The notes under the pieces: model-generated
Told to the model about the DNA's origin: nothing
The model's input: only the letters and a program-made list of their open reading frames with translations
The model's database searches: none
Made by a program: the position numbers and the translations under genes
In this document: piece after piece, positions 1 through 10,090 of the stretch
Numbering within the stretch: the first letter of the stretch is position 1
Layout: every line of letters begins with the position of its first letter
Assembly: GCA_900491605.1 (NCBI GenBank)
Contig: UESW01001778.1
Location: 236,530 to 300,529, forward strand
Source: Calamus simplicifolius
Taxonomy: Eukaryota; Streptophyta; Magnoliopsida; Arecales; Arecaceae
Direction of reading: 5' to 3'
Length of the DNA stretch: 64,000 nt

Positions 1-115
1 ATCTTTTTTTTCTTTTGTTTAAAGAATAAATATGTTTGACAAGTTATCGATATTTCATTAGACAGTTAATGTAAATTATTATTCCAAATATTTCTAACAT
101 ATCGATTTACTGATT
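1..115. repeat. dispersed repeat, partner at 24117-24226
   Basis: The first 115 bases match 24117-24226 with few differences; both share the run AAGTTATCGATATTTCATTA and the following AT-rich stretch. The second copy lies about 330 bp beyond the start of CSLA fragment B. No coding potential is seen. Confidence 0.8.
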
Positions 116-255
116 TGATTGATGAAATGCTGGTAAACTATTATATTTTTATTGATAGTAAAATAAATAAAAAAATAAAAAATAAATTATTTAAATGATA
201 GGAGGTCCATTGGATACTTCTGATGCGTTAATATGCGGCAAAATGTATGATTTTA

Positions 256-398
256 ACGTTGATGATACGTGATGGCAAGGGAGATTGGTTTGCTGGGATT
301 CTCCGATGGATAATAACGTTGATGATACGTGATGGTAGGGGAGATTGGGTTGCTGGGATTCTCTGGTGGATAATACATACGTGATGGCAAGGGAGATT
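256..398. repeat. 59-bp tandem duplication, about 2.4 copies
   Basis: A 59-bp unit starting AACGTTGATGATACGTGATG occurs at 256 and 315, with a partial third copy around 379-398. The array runs directly into the target-site duplication of the LINE fragment that follows. Confidence 0.75.
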
Positions 399-409
399 GA
401 CCAGCGTCG

Positions 410-731
410 TTTTTTTTTTTTTACAAACAGGCGATCACACCACCCTGGGGTAAGTCAAACCCAAGGTATCAAAATACATAATTTGCTCCAAAATAACGGG
501 CAAGGGTCACCAGGGTGCTATTCCTACTAACCAGAATGACGAGCTACAGCCGAGATAACCCAATCAGCTGCAGCATTGGCTTCCCTATATACATGATGGA
601 TCAAAGGATCATAGCTGACTAGAGAGAAGCCCATATATCACTGATCAAAGGGTTATAAGAGGAACAAAGATCAACATCCCGTCGAATCCACCGGATGACC
701 GTAAAAGAATCTCCCTTAATAACCACCTTAA
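410..731 (-). mobile_element. 5'-truncated L1-type LINE, RNase H end
   Basis: Read on the minus strand this encodes pieces of the RNase H-like domain at the C-terminus of plant L1 LINEs: GDSFTVIRWIRRDVD, then after a frameshift HHVYREANAAADWV. In-frame stops follow. The 3' end is at the low coordinate, where a poly(A) tail appears as a T run at 410-422. Target-site duplications flank the copy: GAGATTGACCAGCGTCG at 393-409 and a slightly diverged version at 732-750. This is an old, inactive truncated insertion. A related fragment lies at 26575-27042. Confidence 0.8.
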
Positions 732-750
732 GAGATTGACCTAGCGTCCG

Positions 751-1389
751 TTCTTTTACCACCAGTAATCACGCCCATAAATTTTTTATCCTTTCATATT
801 CTTTATGTCATTTATTTCTATTTTGAAATTCAAATTTGCATGATTCATGTACCAGCTGTTGGAATCTCGGTCGTCTATTCCACGTGGCAAAACACGCCAA
901 TTACCAAAGTAAAACGCAAGGCCACGAACCCTTAAATAGCAGGGAAAAAGGAAAGATGGTAATCCCTGTTAATGATTATTTTGGTATGTCTTCTTATTGC
1001 TCTTATCAATTCTCCTTCAACAGAGAGAAAATCTGACATAGTTGAGGAAAGGAGAGCGAAAGGAGAGAGAAAGAAGGAAGAAGAAAAGGAAAGAGAGGAG
1101 GAGGAAGAAAAAGAAAAAATAAATAAAGAAAGAAAACATGAAGAGATGGAGGTAATCAATGAGACAGCTGCCGGGGTATTCTATAAATGTTATTATATGG
1201 AAATCCTTAAAATACATGAAAAGGTTAAAAGTAAAAGAAAGCATATAATGAGTCCTATTCTCTATGAATAACTATTATGATAGAATAATAGAATCAAAAA
1301 ATAAATAAATTACTTAATGTAGCTTCGCAGAAGAGCAACTTACATTTAGAGAGAAAAAAAAAAAAGAAAACAAATCTTCGCTTGTCCGT
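751..1389. other. spacer with polypurine tract
   Basis: No gene is supported. The stretch 1025-1140 is almost pure purine and creates Lys/Glu-rich reading frames on one strand and Ser/Phe-rich ones on the other; these are compositional. The remainder is AT-rich and unrecognised. Confidence 0.6.
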
Positions 1390-1507
1390 CTCCCTTTCGC
1401 TTTGCCTGTTTAACTCGGTGGGCTCGGATTTTGCGGCAGACCGAGCAGAGTGCGAGCCATGGCTAGCTAAATAGACATCACATTGCGCTGATGGTGCAGA
1501 CCGGAAC
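1390..1507 (-). pseudogene. S-domain receptor kinase pseudogene, distal piece
   Basis: On the minus strand, directly beyond the Mutator-like element, the frame reads V-M-F-R-S-A-P-S-A-Q-C-D-V-Y-L. This matches the conserved S-locus glycoprotein region just before the EGF-like segment, whose usual form is QCDVY followed by a Cys-rich stretch. It continues in frame from 5208-5785 once the element is removed. Similarity fades within about 35 codons, and no EGF, PAN or kinase domain is seen further along, so the gene is truncated as well as interrupted. Confidence 0.7.
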
Positions 1508-1516
1508 ATTACGAGA
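1508..1516. repeat. left target-site duplication of MULE
   Basis: ATTACGAGA here pairs with ATTACCCGA at 5208-5216 (7 of 9 bases). Nine bases is the standard Mutator-superfamily duplication. Placing the junction here also restores the reading frame of the host receptor-kinase gene. Confidence 0.65.
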
Positions 1517-1556
1517 GCGTCTATTTGGCCCGCTGCTATTACTTAGTAGCCTCCCA
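1517..1556 (+). repeat. MULE left terminal inverted repeat
   Basis: Aligns with the reverse complement of 5168-5207: shared TCTATTTGGCC, a GC step, a T-rich stretch, then AGCCTCCCA. Further inward the two ends stay similar in composition (C-rich runs on the left, G-rich on the right) but are too diverged to align by eye. Confidence 0.6.
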
Positions 1557-1629
1557 CGCCAAATTAATATAATGACATATTTGCCCTAAAGTTTTAGGAC
1601 CAAAATACCTCTCCTTACTAAACAGCCCT

Positions 1630-1665
1630 CCCCCCCCCCCCCCCCCCCCCCCCCCCGCCCCCCCC
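1630..1665. repeat. poly(C) tract
   Basis: Twenty-seven C, one G, then eight C, inside the left arm of the MULE. The right arm has the counterpart G run at 5039-5052. Length may be affected by sequencing slippage. Confidence 0.9.
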
Positions 1666-1753
1666 ACAGAGTCCCCTACCCTCCTCCCGCCTCCTTCACT
1701 CCGGATCGTCAATTGGATCGTTGATTGAAGCGATTTCCATCTTAAATCAAGCA

Positions 1754-2986
1754 ATGGACAAGCAATTAATAATTTATGAAGGTGCTACGGTCGCAAAGGT
1801 TAATTTATATCCCCATCGATAATTTTTTTTCTCGGTTTGTGCATTGTTCGGCCAGGGCCGAACAGAAGATTTATGTTTGGCCCCCAGGGCCGAACAGAAG
1901 AAAGATCGGAAGAAATCTTTCTTCTGTTCGGCCCTGTGTGGCCGAACAGAAGAAATCTGTTCGGCCCTGAGTGGCCGAACAGAATGTTTATTCTTCATTT
2001 TTTGTTTGATTAATTATGATTAGGGTTTAAAATTATTATTTGATCGTGCAGGACGATGCTTCGACCGAATGCAGCATGATTGGCTTTGATTGTGTGATGG
2101 ATTACACAAATGAATTTACAACTTACGAGGTAAAATTTAATTACATTTATTTTCATATTATTTGACTGAGCAATGTTTAAAATTATTTACTAACATAAAA
2201 ACTATTTATTTTATAGATATTCAAAAGTAAAGAAGAAATGTGTAATTGGTATCGAAAGTCGAAAAGAGGAATGGATTTGTCGTTATTATTAAAAAATCCG
2301 ATTCGGGCAGCAATGTTAAGAAACCAAGAATTGTTTTTTCTTACGAGAGAAGCGATACTTGCAAAAGTAAACACATCAAGGAAAAGGGATCAAAGACCAG
2401 GGCCAGTGGTACTAAGAAGTGTGGATGTCCTTTTGCCTTAAGGGAAGAAATTGGACACTGCAGATGATTGGATGTTAATGGTCATGTGCGGTGTGCACAA
2501 TCATCCAGCTGCAAAGCATCTCGAGGGGCACTCATATGCGGACGATTATCTAAGCAGGAGACTACAATGCTGGTGGAGATGTCCAAGAGTTTGGTTCGGC
2601 CTAAGGACATATTATCTACTTTGAAGCAAAGGGATGCACTCAATGTTACGACAATGAAGATAATCTATAATGCACGGCAGAGGTGCAAGGCTGTAGAGAT
2701 TGCTGGGAGATCTCAGATGCAACATCTTCTTGATAAATTATCTGAGTGTAAGTACATTGAGTAGCATACGAATTGTATTAAGTCTAATGCTGTGCGTTAC
2801 TTGTTTTGGGCACACCCTGGTAGTATAGACTTGTTACGTGCATTTCCTCGTGTGTTGATAATGGATTGCACTTACAAGACGAATAGATATCGTCTTCCTC
2901 TCTTAGAGATTATTGGGGTGACATCAACTGACCTGACATTTTCTATTGCTTTTGTGTATATGGACTCTGAGTGAGAAGATAACTGT
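1754..2986 (+). pseudogene. MULE transposase pseudogene (FAR1-like)
   Basis: Reconstructed as at least three exons: 1754-1798 (starts MDKQLIIYEGATVAK, GT donor), 2052-2129 (AG acceptor, GT donor) and 2217 onward. Exon 3 carries a FAR1/WRKY-GCM1-type DNA-binding region with CGCPFALR and, in another frame, VHNHPAAKHLEGHSYA, the Cys/His zinc-ligand pattern. The MULE transposase core starts with GRLSKQETTMLVEM and reaches VLIMDCTYKTNRYRLPLLE, the stretch holding the first catalytic Asp. Frameshifts near 2250, 2445 and 2545, a TAG at 2761 and a TGA at 2972 break it. It ends abruptly near 2986, so the later catalytic residues and zinc knuckle are missing. Intron 1 contains the left palindrome cluster. 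Confidence 0.85.
1845..1983. repeat. four palindromes with CTGTTCGGCC/GGCCGAACAG arms
   Basis: Successive imperfect palindromes of about 20-30 bp lie at roughly 1845-1864, 1874-1896, 1922-1951 and 1956-1983, each built from TGTTCGGCC and its complement around a short spacer. They fall in intron 1 of the transposase and have counterparts at 4572-4735. Confidence 0.85.
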
Positions 2987-4368
2987 ACATGGGCATCCAT
3001 GTACTTCAGGCATCCACTGAAGATTGCAATATCAAGGAATGGACGATCATCCCGAATAAGATGATGGGGATCCCAAACTACCTGCAATATATTAAATCGT
3101 AATAAGTTTGATAATGTATGACAAATTATATATACACAAGTGCATGGTCCTATGGTACATACCTCATCTGCCCTCAGTACGTCCAATGACTCGCGTAGAA
3201 TCACCAAATGGTCCATCGTAGAACGGGGTGGAGTGCCGGGAGTCCATCGGTGTACGCGAGGTCTAGCATCAGTATAGTCTAGGGCTGGGTAAGGAGTGAG
3301 AAAAGGAAAATGCTTATAAATCCATGCATGGAGAAGCATCATATATCCACTGATCTATCTAACAGATGCCCTAGACGCAATCCCCAGTTGCCAATATAAA
3401 TGAGCCAAGGCACCAGCACCTCAGGCATATGTGCTCACTCTATCCAAATGCCGAAGCAGAGCAAGATAAGCTATAGGCACCCTCGTTCCGCTCTTATCGA
3501 CAAAAAGTGTACACCCTAACAACAAAAAGCAAATATGCTCGCGTTGCACGGTCTATCCTACGACAGCTATCTCTATCTGATACATTATGGAAATGACTCT
3601 TCAGCCACTCTAACCTCACAGACTGACCATGGATAGATAGAACCTCCTGACGCGCGTCATCCTGTGATACATCCAATAGCTGCACTAGTAGGTCCTTAGC
3701 ATTCCGATCACTCATCCTATCTATAGACAAGGACACTGAGGCACCCATGACACTAATCCCTAATATGGCGGCAACATCATCCAACGTGATTGTCATCTCG
3801 CCAAAGGCAAGATGGAAGGTGTTCGTCTCAGGCTGCCATCTCTCTACAAAGCCCGAGACAAGAATCTTATCGGCGAACCGATAAGAGAAATGCACTAGCC
3901 CTAGAAGACCCGACTGCTGAACTATATCCCTGAATCTCCTATTCGATTGCTCTGATGCCCACCACTGCTACTCACCTACTTTGGCAACATGGCTCATGCA
4001 CTTCAGTGGAGTTCATTCCTGTGAAATATAAATGGATAACATGAATAACACATAACAACATCAAAATAATACATTAAATAAAATACGATAGAATAATGAA
4101 CAAATACCTATTGCCTCCAAATGGAGGCTGCAATATGTGTCCTGAAACTCCTAAGGACAGAGTCATCCTTAGGATCGCCTGGACAAGGACCATCCGCCTC
4201 ATCATCATCAACATCCATAGCCGGGATGTCCTCATCTGCTGTCTCATCTGGGGGCGATGGTGCAACAAGATCCTCAGGAACCTCAGGAACCTCAATAACT
4301 TCAGGCACCTGGGTTCTACGTCTCCTGGCAGACGCTGTGGGTCTAACTCATGAGGGGCCAACATCCAT
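2987..4368 (-). pseudogene. plant mobile domain (MAIN-like) pseudogene
   Basis: Read on the minus strand: an acidic N-terminal part (VPEVIEVPEVPEDLVAPSPP, then SFRTHIAASIW), an intron of about 80 bp ending near 4020, then the plant mobile domain with FVERWQPETNTFHLAFGEMT, TLDDVAAILGI, VRLEWLKSHF and RATRAYLLF. A second intron at 3082-3162 (GT-AG) precedes VWDPHHLIRDDRPFLD and FSGCLKYMD. Defects are a TGA six codons after the putative ATG at 4368, stops near 3985-4005 and a frameshift near 3525. The family includes Arabidopsis MAIN/MAIL1, nuclear proteins tied to silencing and genome stability, and many transposon-borne relatives. Its location inside a MULE and convergent to the transposase fits the mobile group. 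The 3' end abuts the truncated transposase, suggesting an internal rearrangement. Confidence 0.85.
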
Positions 4369-4571
4369 ATCTGGAACATTGCAATATTCATTAGTAAAAA
4401 AAATATATCAAAATAATATATTTTATTAAAATATATTATAATATATACTTTATAATATACTTGATTATAATTATAATATACTTTATAATATATTATAAAT
4501 TATAATATACTTGATTATTATAATTATTATTATAATATACTTTATTATAATTATATTTTATAATTTAATTA

Positions 4572-4735
4572 CTCTGTTCGGCCCAGCTGAGCCGAACAGA
4601 GTTAATTCTATTCGGCCGAGCTTGGCTGAACATAATTCAATCTATTCGGCCAAGCTGGCCAGAACAGATTTAATGTCTATTCATTAAGGAGGGCCAAACA
4701 AAGGTTCTCTGTTCGGCCAACCAGGGCCGAATAGA
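4572..4735. repeat. right cluster of four GGCCGAACAG-type palindromes
   Basis: Four imperfect palindromes of about 28-30 bp, the first with arms CTCTGTTCGGCC and complement, the others with variants such as TCTATTCGGCC. Together with 1845-1983 they give four palindromes near each end of the MULE. An extremely AT-rich stretch (4385-4570) lies just inside them. Confidence 0.85.
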
Positions 4736-5167
4736 GCTGGGACGACAGACGCTGTGGGGGGACGAAGGGGAAGATGTGGCGGAGAGGGGCGAAGCTGTCG
4801 GACACATACGGATGCCGGGGAGGGAGAGATATTGGCTAAAAAAAATAACTTAAAGGGGGCAGATTGAGTGAGGGAAGGACGGAGGAGGGAGGGAAGGAGG
4901 GAGGGAGAGGAAGGGAGAGAAGGAGGGAGGGAGGAAGAGCTTACCTTACGTGCCGGAGAGGACGCTCCGCTGTCGGGGAAGCCGCCGCCGGGGAGCACCG
5001 TGAGCGAGCGAGGTGAGCGCAAGCAAGGGAACGATCGGAGGGGGGGGGGGGAAGGGGGCCAAATAGCAATTTTTGGGGGCGAGAGGGAGAAGGGGTAGTT
5101 TAGGAATTTTATAAAATTAGAGGGGCTACTAAGTAAAATAGGAGGGCTCTTAAGTAAAAAAAAAGTA

Positions 5168-5207
5168 AAATGGGAGGCTCCTCAGCAAAATCTGCAGGCC
5201 AAATAGA
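5168..5207 (-). repeat. MULE right terminal inverted repeat
   Basis: Its reverse complement begins TCTATTTGGCCTGC and contains GAGGAGCCTCCCA, matching the left end at 1517-1556. The duplicated target ATTACCCGA follows at 5208-5216. Confidence 0.6.
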
Positions 5208-5785
5208 ATTACCCGATGGTCATCTAACCAAAAAAACTGCTTAATTTGCCCATTCAAATCGATCACCAGTCGCATGATTGTTGAGTTGTTGTAGAGATTG
5301 CAAGGGATGCCCCTCCACTGCTTATCATTAATAAAGGTTATATTTAAGAACTCTTTATCACTTGCAAAGGACAAGTTGAAGAGATGCCCATTCCAAGCTC
5401 CACTACGCCAGTATCTTTGGGATTGATTCCACATCAAAAAGTACACTCCTCAGTCCCAGCGGGATCAATTGTGTCAGAGAAAAACCAGGAGCAGGATCTT
5501 CAGCATTCTTCCATGAAGTCAGCCTCTGGTATTCCCCTGTGATTTTGTTCATGCCAATAAAACTTTCTGGTACCCATGTGTCGGTAGGGTGATGAAAACT
5601 CTGCCAAGCATCAATGGAGGAGTTTAACTGGTCTCTCAGAACTAGATTTCCATTGTCAAGAAGCACTGCAGTGGTAGAATTTTGGGTGGTGATCTTAAAT
5701 TGGTTGACGATATTGGAATTTGGAGTGGCCAAGAAGAACTAGGTTGCCATCTTCAGAGATGTTTAGCTCTGAGGAGCTAATTTCT
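5208..5785 (-). pseudogene. S-domain lectin receptor-like kinase pseudogene, proximal piece
   Basis: On the minus strand from about 5785: bulb-lectin domain residues ELNISEDGNLVLLGHSK, then (frameshift near 5735) NSTTAVLLDNGNLVLRDQ, AWQSFHHPTDTWVPESF and LTSWKNAEDPAPG, then (two frameshifts near 5440-5465) WNQSQRYWRSGAWNGHLF of the S-locus glycoprotein domain, ending with FFWLDDHR at the MULE junction. The family is G-type lectin S-receptor-like Ser/Thr kinases, plasma-membrane receptors of about 800 residues. Signal peptide, transmembrane segment and kinase are absent. The continuation is at 1390-1507. The gene was probably already decaying when the element inserted or decayed afterwards. 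Confidence 0.85.
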
Positions 5786-6469
5786 TTAAAGAGGGGCTAA
5801 TTTTTTTTAACCGAATGACACGTACAGTTAGCAGTTAATATAAATAGAAATTAATAATTTTAATATTTTTTTTATTAATTTTAATTTAATTTTGATGAGA
5901 TCACATCCGTAAAAATATATATATTATATAGAAATTTAATACCTATAAGAAAAAAAAAGAGAGAGATATTTTTAAATATATTAGAATTGGCCAAAATTTT
6001 AAAAGTATATGAGAATCATAAATATTATATTTTGAGAGGGCCATGTTCTATATTTATAAAATTATATATGTTAAATAAAATCTTAAAATTATAGGACTAT
6101 TTTAAATTTCTCATAATTTTGGCATGTCCTCCCTTAATTGTTACTATTGTAATTTAAATTTCCCTCTTCCAACGCATTATATAGAATTTTCATTCCATTT
6201 AAATTTCCCTCTCGGAAGCCACACCCACATGTGAGACGCGACAAGTACTGAACATGATGCAGCCTCTGTTTTAAACTTAGATTGGACGCATAGCGAATCA
6301 CTCCGGCAATTCCTAAATGAGCAAATGCCACGCTAACTCAGAAAATCACCGGAAAATGTCGCTCAGCTATTTTGCACCAATCACTTTGCTTCATTGTTTG
6401 GAGCAGTTCAGGATACCCCATTCAAAGGAGCAACGAGGATCTTAAAAAAAATTAGGATTCTTCCATCTT
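5786..6469. repeat. AT-rich spacer with duplicated block
   Basis: The part 5908-6262 recurs as 7930-8166 plus 8478-8560. Shared landmarks are ATATTATATAGAAATTTAAT, GAGAGGGCCATGTTCTATAT and GAACATGATGCAGCCTCTGT. The second copy is split by about 310 bp of other sequence. No reading frame of interest is seen. Confidence 0.8.
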
Positions 6470-6720
6470 CGTTTGCACCAATCACTTTCCTCTTCGTTTC
6501 CATCTTCTCTCTACTTTTTTTCTCCTTTTAGCCTGTAACTTTCTTTCTTCAACCGGATCTCCTCCTCGTTTCCGTCTTTCCTTCTCTTCAGTTGTCCTTA
6601 TCTCTTCCTCTTGATTCCTTTCATTTTCATCTTCCTTCTCTTCAGTTGTCCTTATCTCTTCCTCTTGATTCCTTTCGTTTTCATCTTCCATCACCTCCTC
6701 CTCTTTGTTGCGCTCCTACG
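6470..6720. repeat. pyrimidine-rich tract
   Basis: A long CT-rich stretch with an internal repeat of TTCAGTTGTCCTTATCTCTT. Minus-strand Glu/Lys/Arg frames here are compositional. A related tract lies beside the second CSLA fragment at 22970-23320. Confidence 0.7.
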
Positions 6721-6808
6721 AAACATGTAAAGGAACTAATTTAATAGAATGGAATTCGAGCGCAAACTAAAATTTAATAACTAATTTAATAGAGTGGAAT
6801 TTGGTTAC

Positions 6809-7265
6809 CTTAATAACAGGGTCGGTAGAATCGATTATTATCCGATCCGACGTCCACGATACCCGACATGCAGCTCCGATGGATAGCTGATGTACCTGTA
6901 TATTATCATAATCTCAACGTCAAAAATTATTCTCTCATTAATCAAACAAAGGGAGAGAATAGGGATAACGAAGAAGGCCGAAGGAAGAGGGGAGGGAGGA
7001 GGGGAGGAGGGGAGGAGGAGGGAGGAAGAGATGGACCTCTTTTTTGTTGAACGTGGGGATATGGACGAGGATCTATCTTTTTCGTGCATGGGCTCCACAT
7101 GTACTGTCTCTCGGGGTGCCTCACAGGGCGCTTCTTGAAGAGCTTGACGAGGATGATGACGACCATGTACACCTTCTCCACGAACAGCATCACCGACATG
7201 GCCACGCAGAGGAACACGATGAGGTGAAGTAAGCCCTGGAGAGATGTAGACGATGCCCTCTCCAT
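6809..7265 (-). pseudogene. CSLA mannan synthase fragment A (exons 1-2)
   Basis: Minus-strand fragment of a cellulose synthase-like A gene (glucomannan 4-beta-mannosyltransferase, GT2 family, Golgi membrane). Exon 1 (7265-7037) gives a membrane segment, LLHLIVFLCVAMSVMLFVEK, then VYMVVIILVKLFKKRP; a frameshift follows before MEPMHEKD. Exon 2 (6895-6809, canonical AG and GT borders) encodes HQLSIGAAC, SWTSDRIII and DSTDPVIK. Against fragment B it lacks exactly 12 bp, removing QVLD from the conserved QVLDDSTD motif that begins the GT2 catalytic region. Full CSLA proteins are about 530 residues; exons 3 onward are absent. Non-functional remnant. Confidence 0.85.
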
Positions 7266-7929
7266 GATCTCTATCAGCCCCTAGCAGCAGCGAAAGAGGG
7301 TTACTAGATTTTTGAGTTGCTGCATTGCCAGAGCATAATTGAATTATTTATAATATTATAATATTACAATATTTTTATATATGGGTAATATTATAATAAT
7401 ATTAATTATGGTAAGACGAAAACCATTTACTCCAGAAGAGACAAGGAGAGCGCATCCGCAGAAAAAGCCTTCGTCCAGAACTTCCTTACCGGTCGAAGAC
7501 TTTTTGGAATATTTCTTTACCGGTCGAAGACTTTCTTTACATAGGCAGGGACGATTGCAGAGAACCAAGCGAGTTTATTTAACAGAGCAGCAGTCAATAA
7601 GGGATAGAAGAAATTAAAAATGGAAAATGCTTTGAGTGCCAGTTAAATGCATGCATATTATTATTTTTAACTCATTAGCATCACATCTTTCATATATTGC
7701 ATCAATCCTTCCTTCATATGACAGGAGCTTTTATAGGCATAATCGAATATAGAAAGACAATCAAAAGTATATTTTGACAGCTAGTCAAGGGCTTTATTCA
7801 AAACTTAATTTCCTTCCTGTCAAGGAATATTTATGGAATATATCTTTTGGATACTATATGATATATAATTCAAATATAATTGCAATTTATTTCTAAGGGA
7901 TGCATTTTTATTCGGCATCACTCTATTAA
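7266..7929. other. upstream flank of CSLA fragment A and AT-rich spacer
   Basis: 7310-7420 resembles 23860-23960 (shared run AATATTATAATATTACAATA), so the two CSLA fragments share 5' flanking DNA as well as exons. At 7490-7545 a short direct repeat (TTTACCGGTCGAAGACTTT) occurs twice. Nothing else is recognised. Confidence 0.6.
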
Positions 7930-8560
7930 AAATATATATATTATATAGAAATTTAATACCTATAAGGAAAAAAAATGAGAGATATATTTTTAAATATATT
8001 AGAATTGGCTAAAATTTTAAAAAGTATATGAGAATCATAAATATTATATTTTGAGAGGGCCATGTTCTATATTTATTAAATTATATATGTTAAATAAAAT
8101 CTTAACATCATAGGACTATTTTAAATTTCTCATAATTTTGGCATGTCCTGATCCTTTAATTGTTACTAATATTGTTATATTATATTTTATATTATAATCC
8201 TCCTTCCAGACCAGCGCGGACCCCTTTTCTTGAAATCAATAAATCAAATAATCCAGGCCAAGAAAAAGGAAGCAAAGAATCAAACAGGGAAAGAGCAAAT
8301 TCTTTCAATTTAGCGAACTCCGGGTCACACGTTCGCGTAACGCTCGAGCGTTCAACCTACATCCCACGCACGCAATGCTCGCGTGGGTCCTTAATTAATT
8401 TCCCTCAAACGCAACGCATATATAAAAACTAATGAAACTTATTAAGTTGCCGTTTCTACTCTACGCTGCCTCAAAATTTTATATAGAATTTTCATTCCAT
8501 TTAAATTTCCCTCTCGGAAAGCTGCATCGCATCGGAAGCTGAACATGATGCAGCCTCTGT
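7930..8560. repeat. second copy of the 5908-6262 block, interrupted
   Basis: 7930-8166 and 8478-8560 match the first block in order. The interruption (8167-8477) has no recognised ends and includes CG-containing sequence unlike its AT-rich surroundings. Confidence 0.75.
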
Positions 8561-8769
8561 TTTAAAGCAAGAAGAACAAAGCATTGTTCTCCAAACGCTT
8601 GCTGCAGTTGGGCCACGATGCCACCGCAAGGAGCAACAAAAGACTTGCTAGAAAACAAGCCTCCACTGCTTCAACATGCATTTACAAAATAGTTTACATT
8701 TTTAATCTCTAATCTTTTTCAGGCTCAATGATTGCATAACATTTTTCAAAAAACTATTGGATAAATGTG

Positions 8770-8885
8770 AAGAAGAAGTACCCATGAAAGAAATGGTCTT
8801 AAAGCTAATGACAAACACAATGTAATGTGAAGACGAAGAATGAAAGAAATGGCCTTAAAGCTAATGACAAACACAATGTGAAGAC
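8770..8885. repeat. short tandem duplication
   Basis: A unit of about 54 bp containing GAAAGAAATGGCCTTAAAGC and GCTAATGACAAACACAATGT occurs twice in a row. The surrounding 8560-8960 is otherwise featureless. Confidence 0.8.
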
Positions 8886-8959
8886 CAAGAATTATTCATG
8901 AAGAACATATATTAATGTGCTTTGATTTGTAATTTTTTTTATTATATGAATAATGACCC

Positions 8960-9142
8960 ATTATATCATATCTATTATTAATTGATATATTATATTTTTT
9001 TATTGTGGGATATCATATTATTGGTGTGCTTGTAAATACCGTTTATTAATGCAATGTGCCAGTAATATATTTATTGCGGTTTTTATATTAATGTTGTTAA
9101 TTTAAAAAAATATGCTGGCAACAAATTAGTGGCAGCCGCAAT

Positions 9143-9178
<36 letters not shown>

Positions 9179-10090
9179 AAACAAACTCATGGTGACGTTT
9201 AGATAAACGCTGTTAATAAATTCAAGGTGTCGCCAATGTACTATTTGTAATATTTAAATAAAAGCCGCTAATTTGTATGATGTGCTGGCAACGTAATGTA
9301 GCAGCGTTTATGTTAATGTCGCTATTTTAAAAATACCGTCGTTTAGATAAATGCCATTAATAAATTCATCAAAATATTGTTAGTGGCATTTAAATAAATG
9401 CTACCAAATTGTATGATAAGTTATTAGTGGAGGCGTTTAGTTAATCGTCATTAAATTAGGACATTGGCCACGTTTAGATAAATATCATTAAATTATTTAA
9501 GGTGCCAATGTACGGCATTTAATAAATGCCACCAATTTATATGATGCTTCCACAAATTATTAGTAAGGTTATAACACCGCTATTTGTTTAAATGCCACCA
9601 ATTTATATGATGCTTCCACAAATTATTAGTAAGGTTATAACACCGCTATTTGTTTAAATGCCACCAATTTATATAATGCATCCGCAAATTATTAGTAGCC
9701 GCATTTATTGTAACACCGCTATTTTAAAAAATAACGGCCGTCAGAAAAATATCATTAAAAAATTCAATGTGCCATCGCCAATGTACTATTGGTGGCATTT
9801 AAATAAAGGCCGCTAGTTTATATTATGAGTTGGCAATGTAGTAGCAGTGGCGTTTATGGTAACGCCACTAGTATATGCCAGGTAATAACAACGATAAAGT
9901 GGAGGCATTTTAAGAAATGCTGTTAATGTAGATATTGTGGCGGCGTTTCATGAAATGCCACTAAATTAATACAAACGCCGGTAATGAGATTTACCAATAC
10001 CCACGGTTGCCCAAATGCCGGAACATGGAAAATAGCAACCCTCCAGTAACGGCGAACGGTTACGCCGGTAGAAAACCGCCGCAAATTAAT
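8960..10090. repeat. CACTA-like subterminal inverted-repeat array
   Basis: Many short inverted motifs of the form GGCGTTTA..TAAACGCC or GCATTTAAATAAATGCC, spaced every 30-60 bp and ending near GTAGAAAACCGCCGCAAATT. Such arrays are typical of CACTA element ends. About 1.1 kb is present with no CACTA terminus and no transposase beside it, so this is a degraded end or a small non-autonomous relative. A run of 33 A sits at 9145-9177, and a 68-bp direct duplication around 9540-9670 shares ATTATTAGTAAGGTTATAAC. Confidence 0.6.

Larger units (their letters stand above)
1517..5207 (+). mobile_element. Mutator-like element carrying a plant mobile domain gene
   Basis: A 3.7 kb element bounded by degraded 9-bp target duplications and terminal inverted repeats (TCTATTTGGCC core on each side, then GCCTCCCA about 20 bases in). 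Inside are a plus-strand MULE transposase pseudogene (1754-2986) and, convergent to it, a minus-strand plant mobile domain pseudogene (2987-4368). The outer 500-600 bases at each end hold C/G homopolymers and palindromes sharing CTGTTCGGCC. The element sits inside an S-domain receptor kinase gene. Both internal genes are broken, so the copy is non-autonomous. That PMD genes travel on MULEs is known; this copy's boundaries are my inference. Confidence 0.75.

Noticed and set aside
972..1271. Lys/Glu-rich reading frame
   Set aside because: Made by a polypurine tract; the opposite strand is equally open and Ser/Phe-rich. No splice signals or family.
4684..5098. Ser/Pro- and Arg/Glu-rich frames in the MULE right arm
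   Set aside because: G/C-biased terminal region of the element, open on both strands. No family resemblance.
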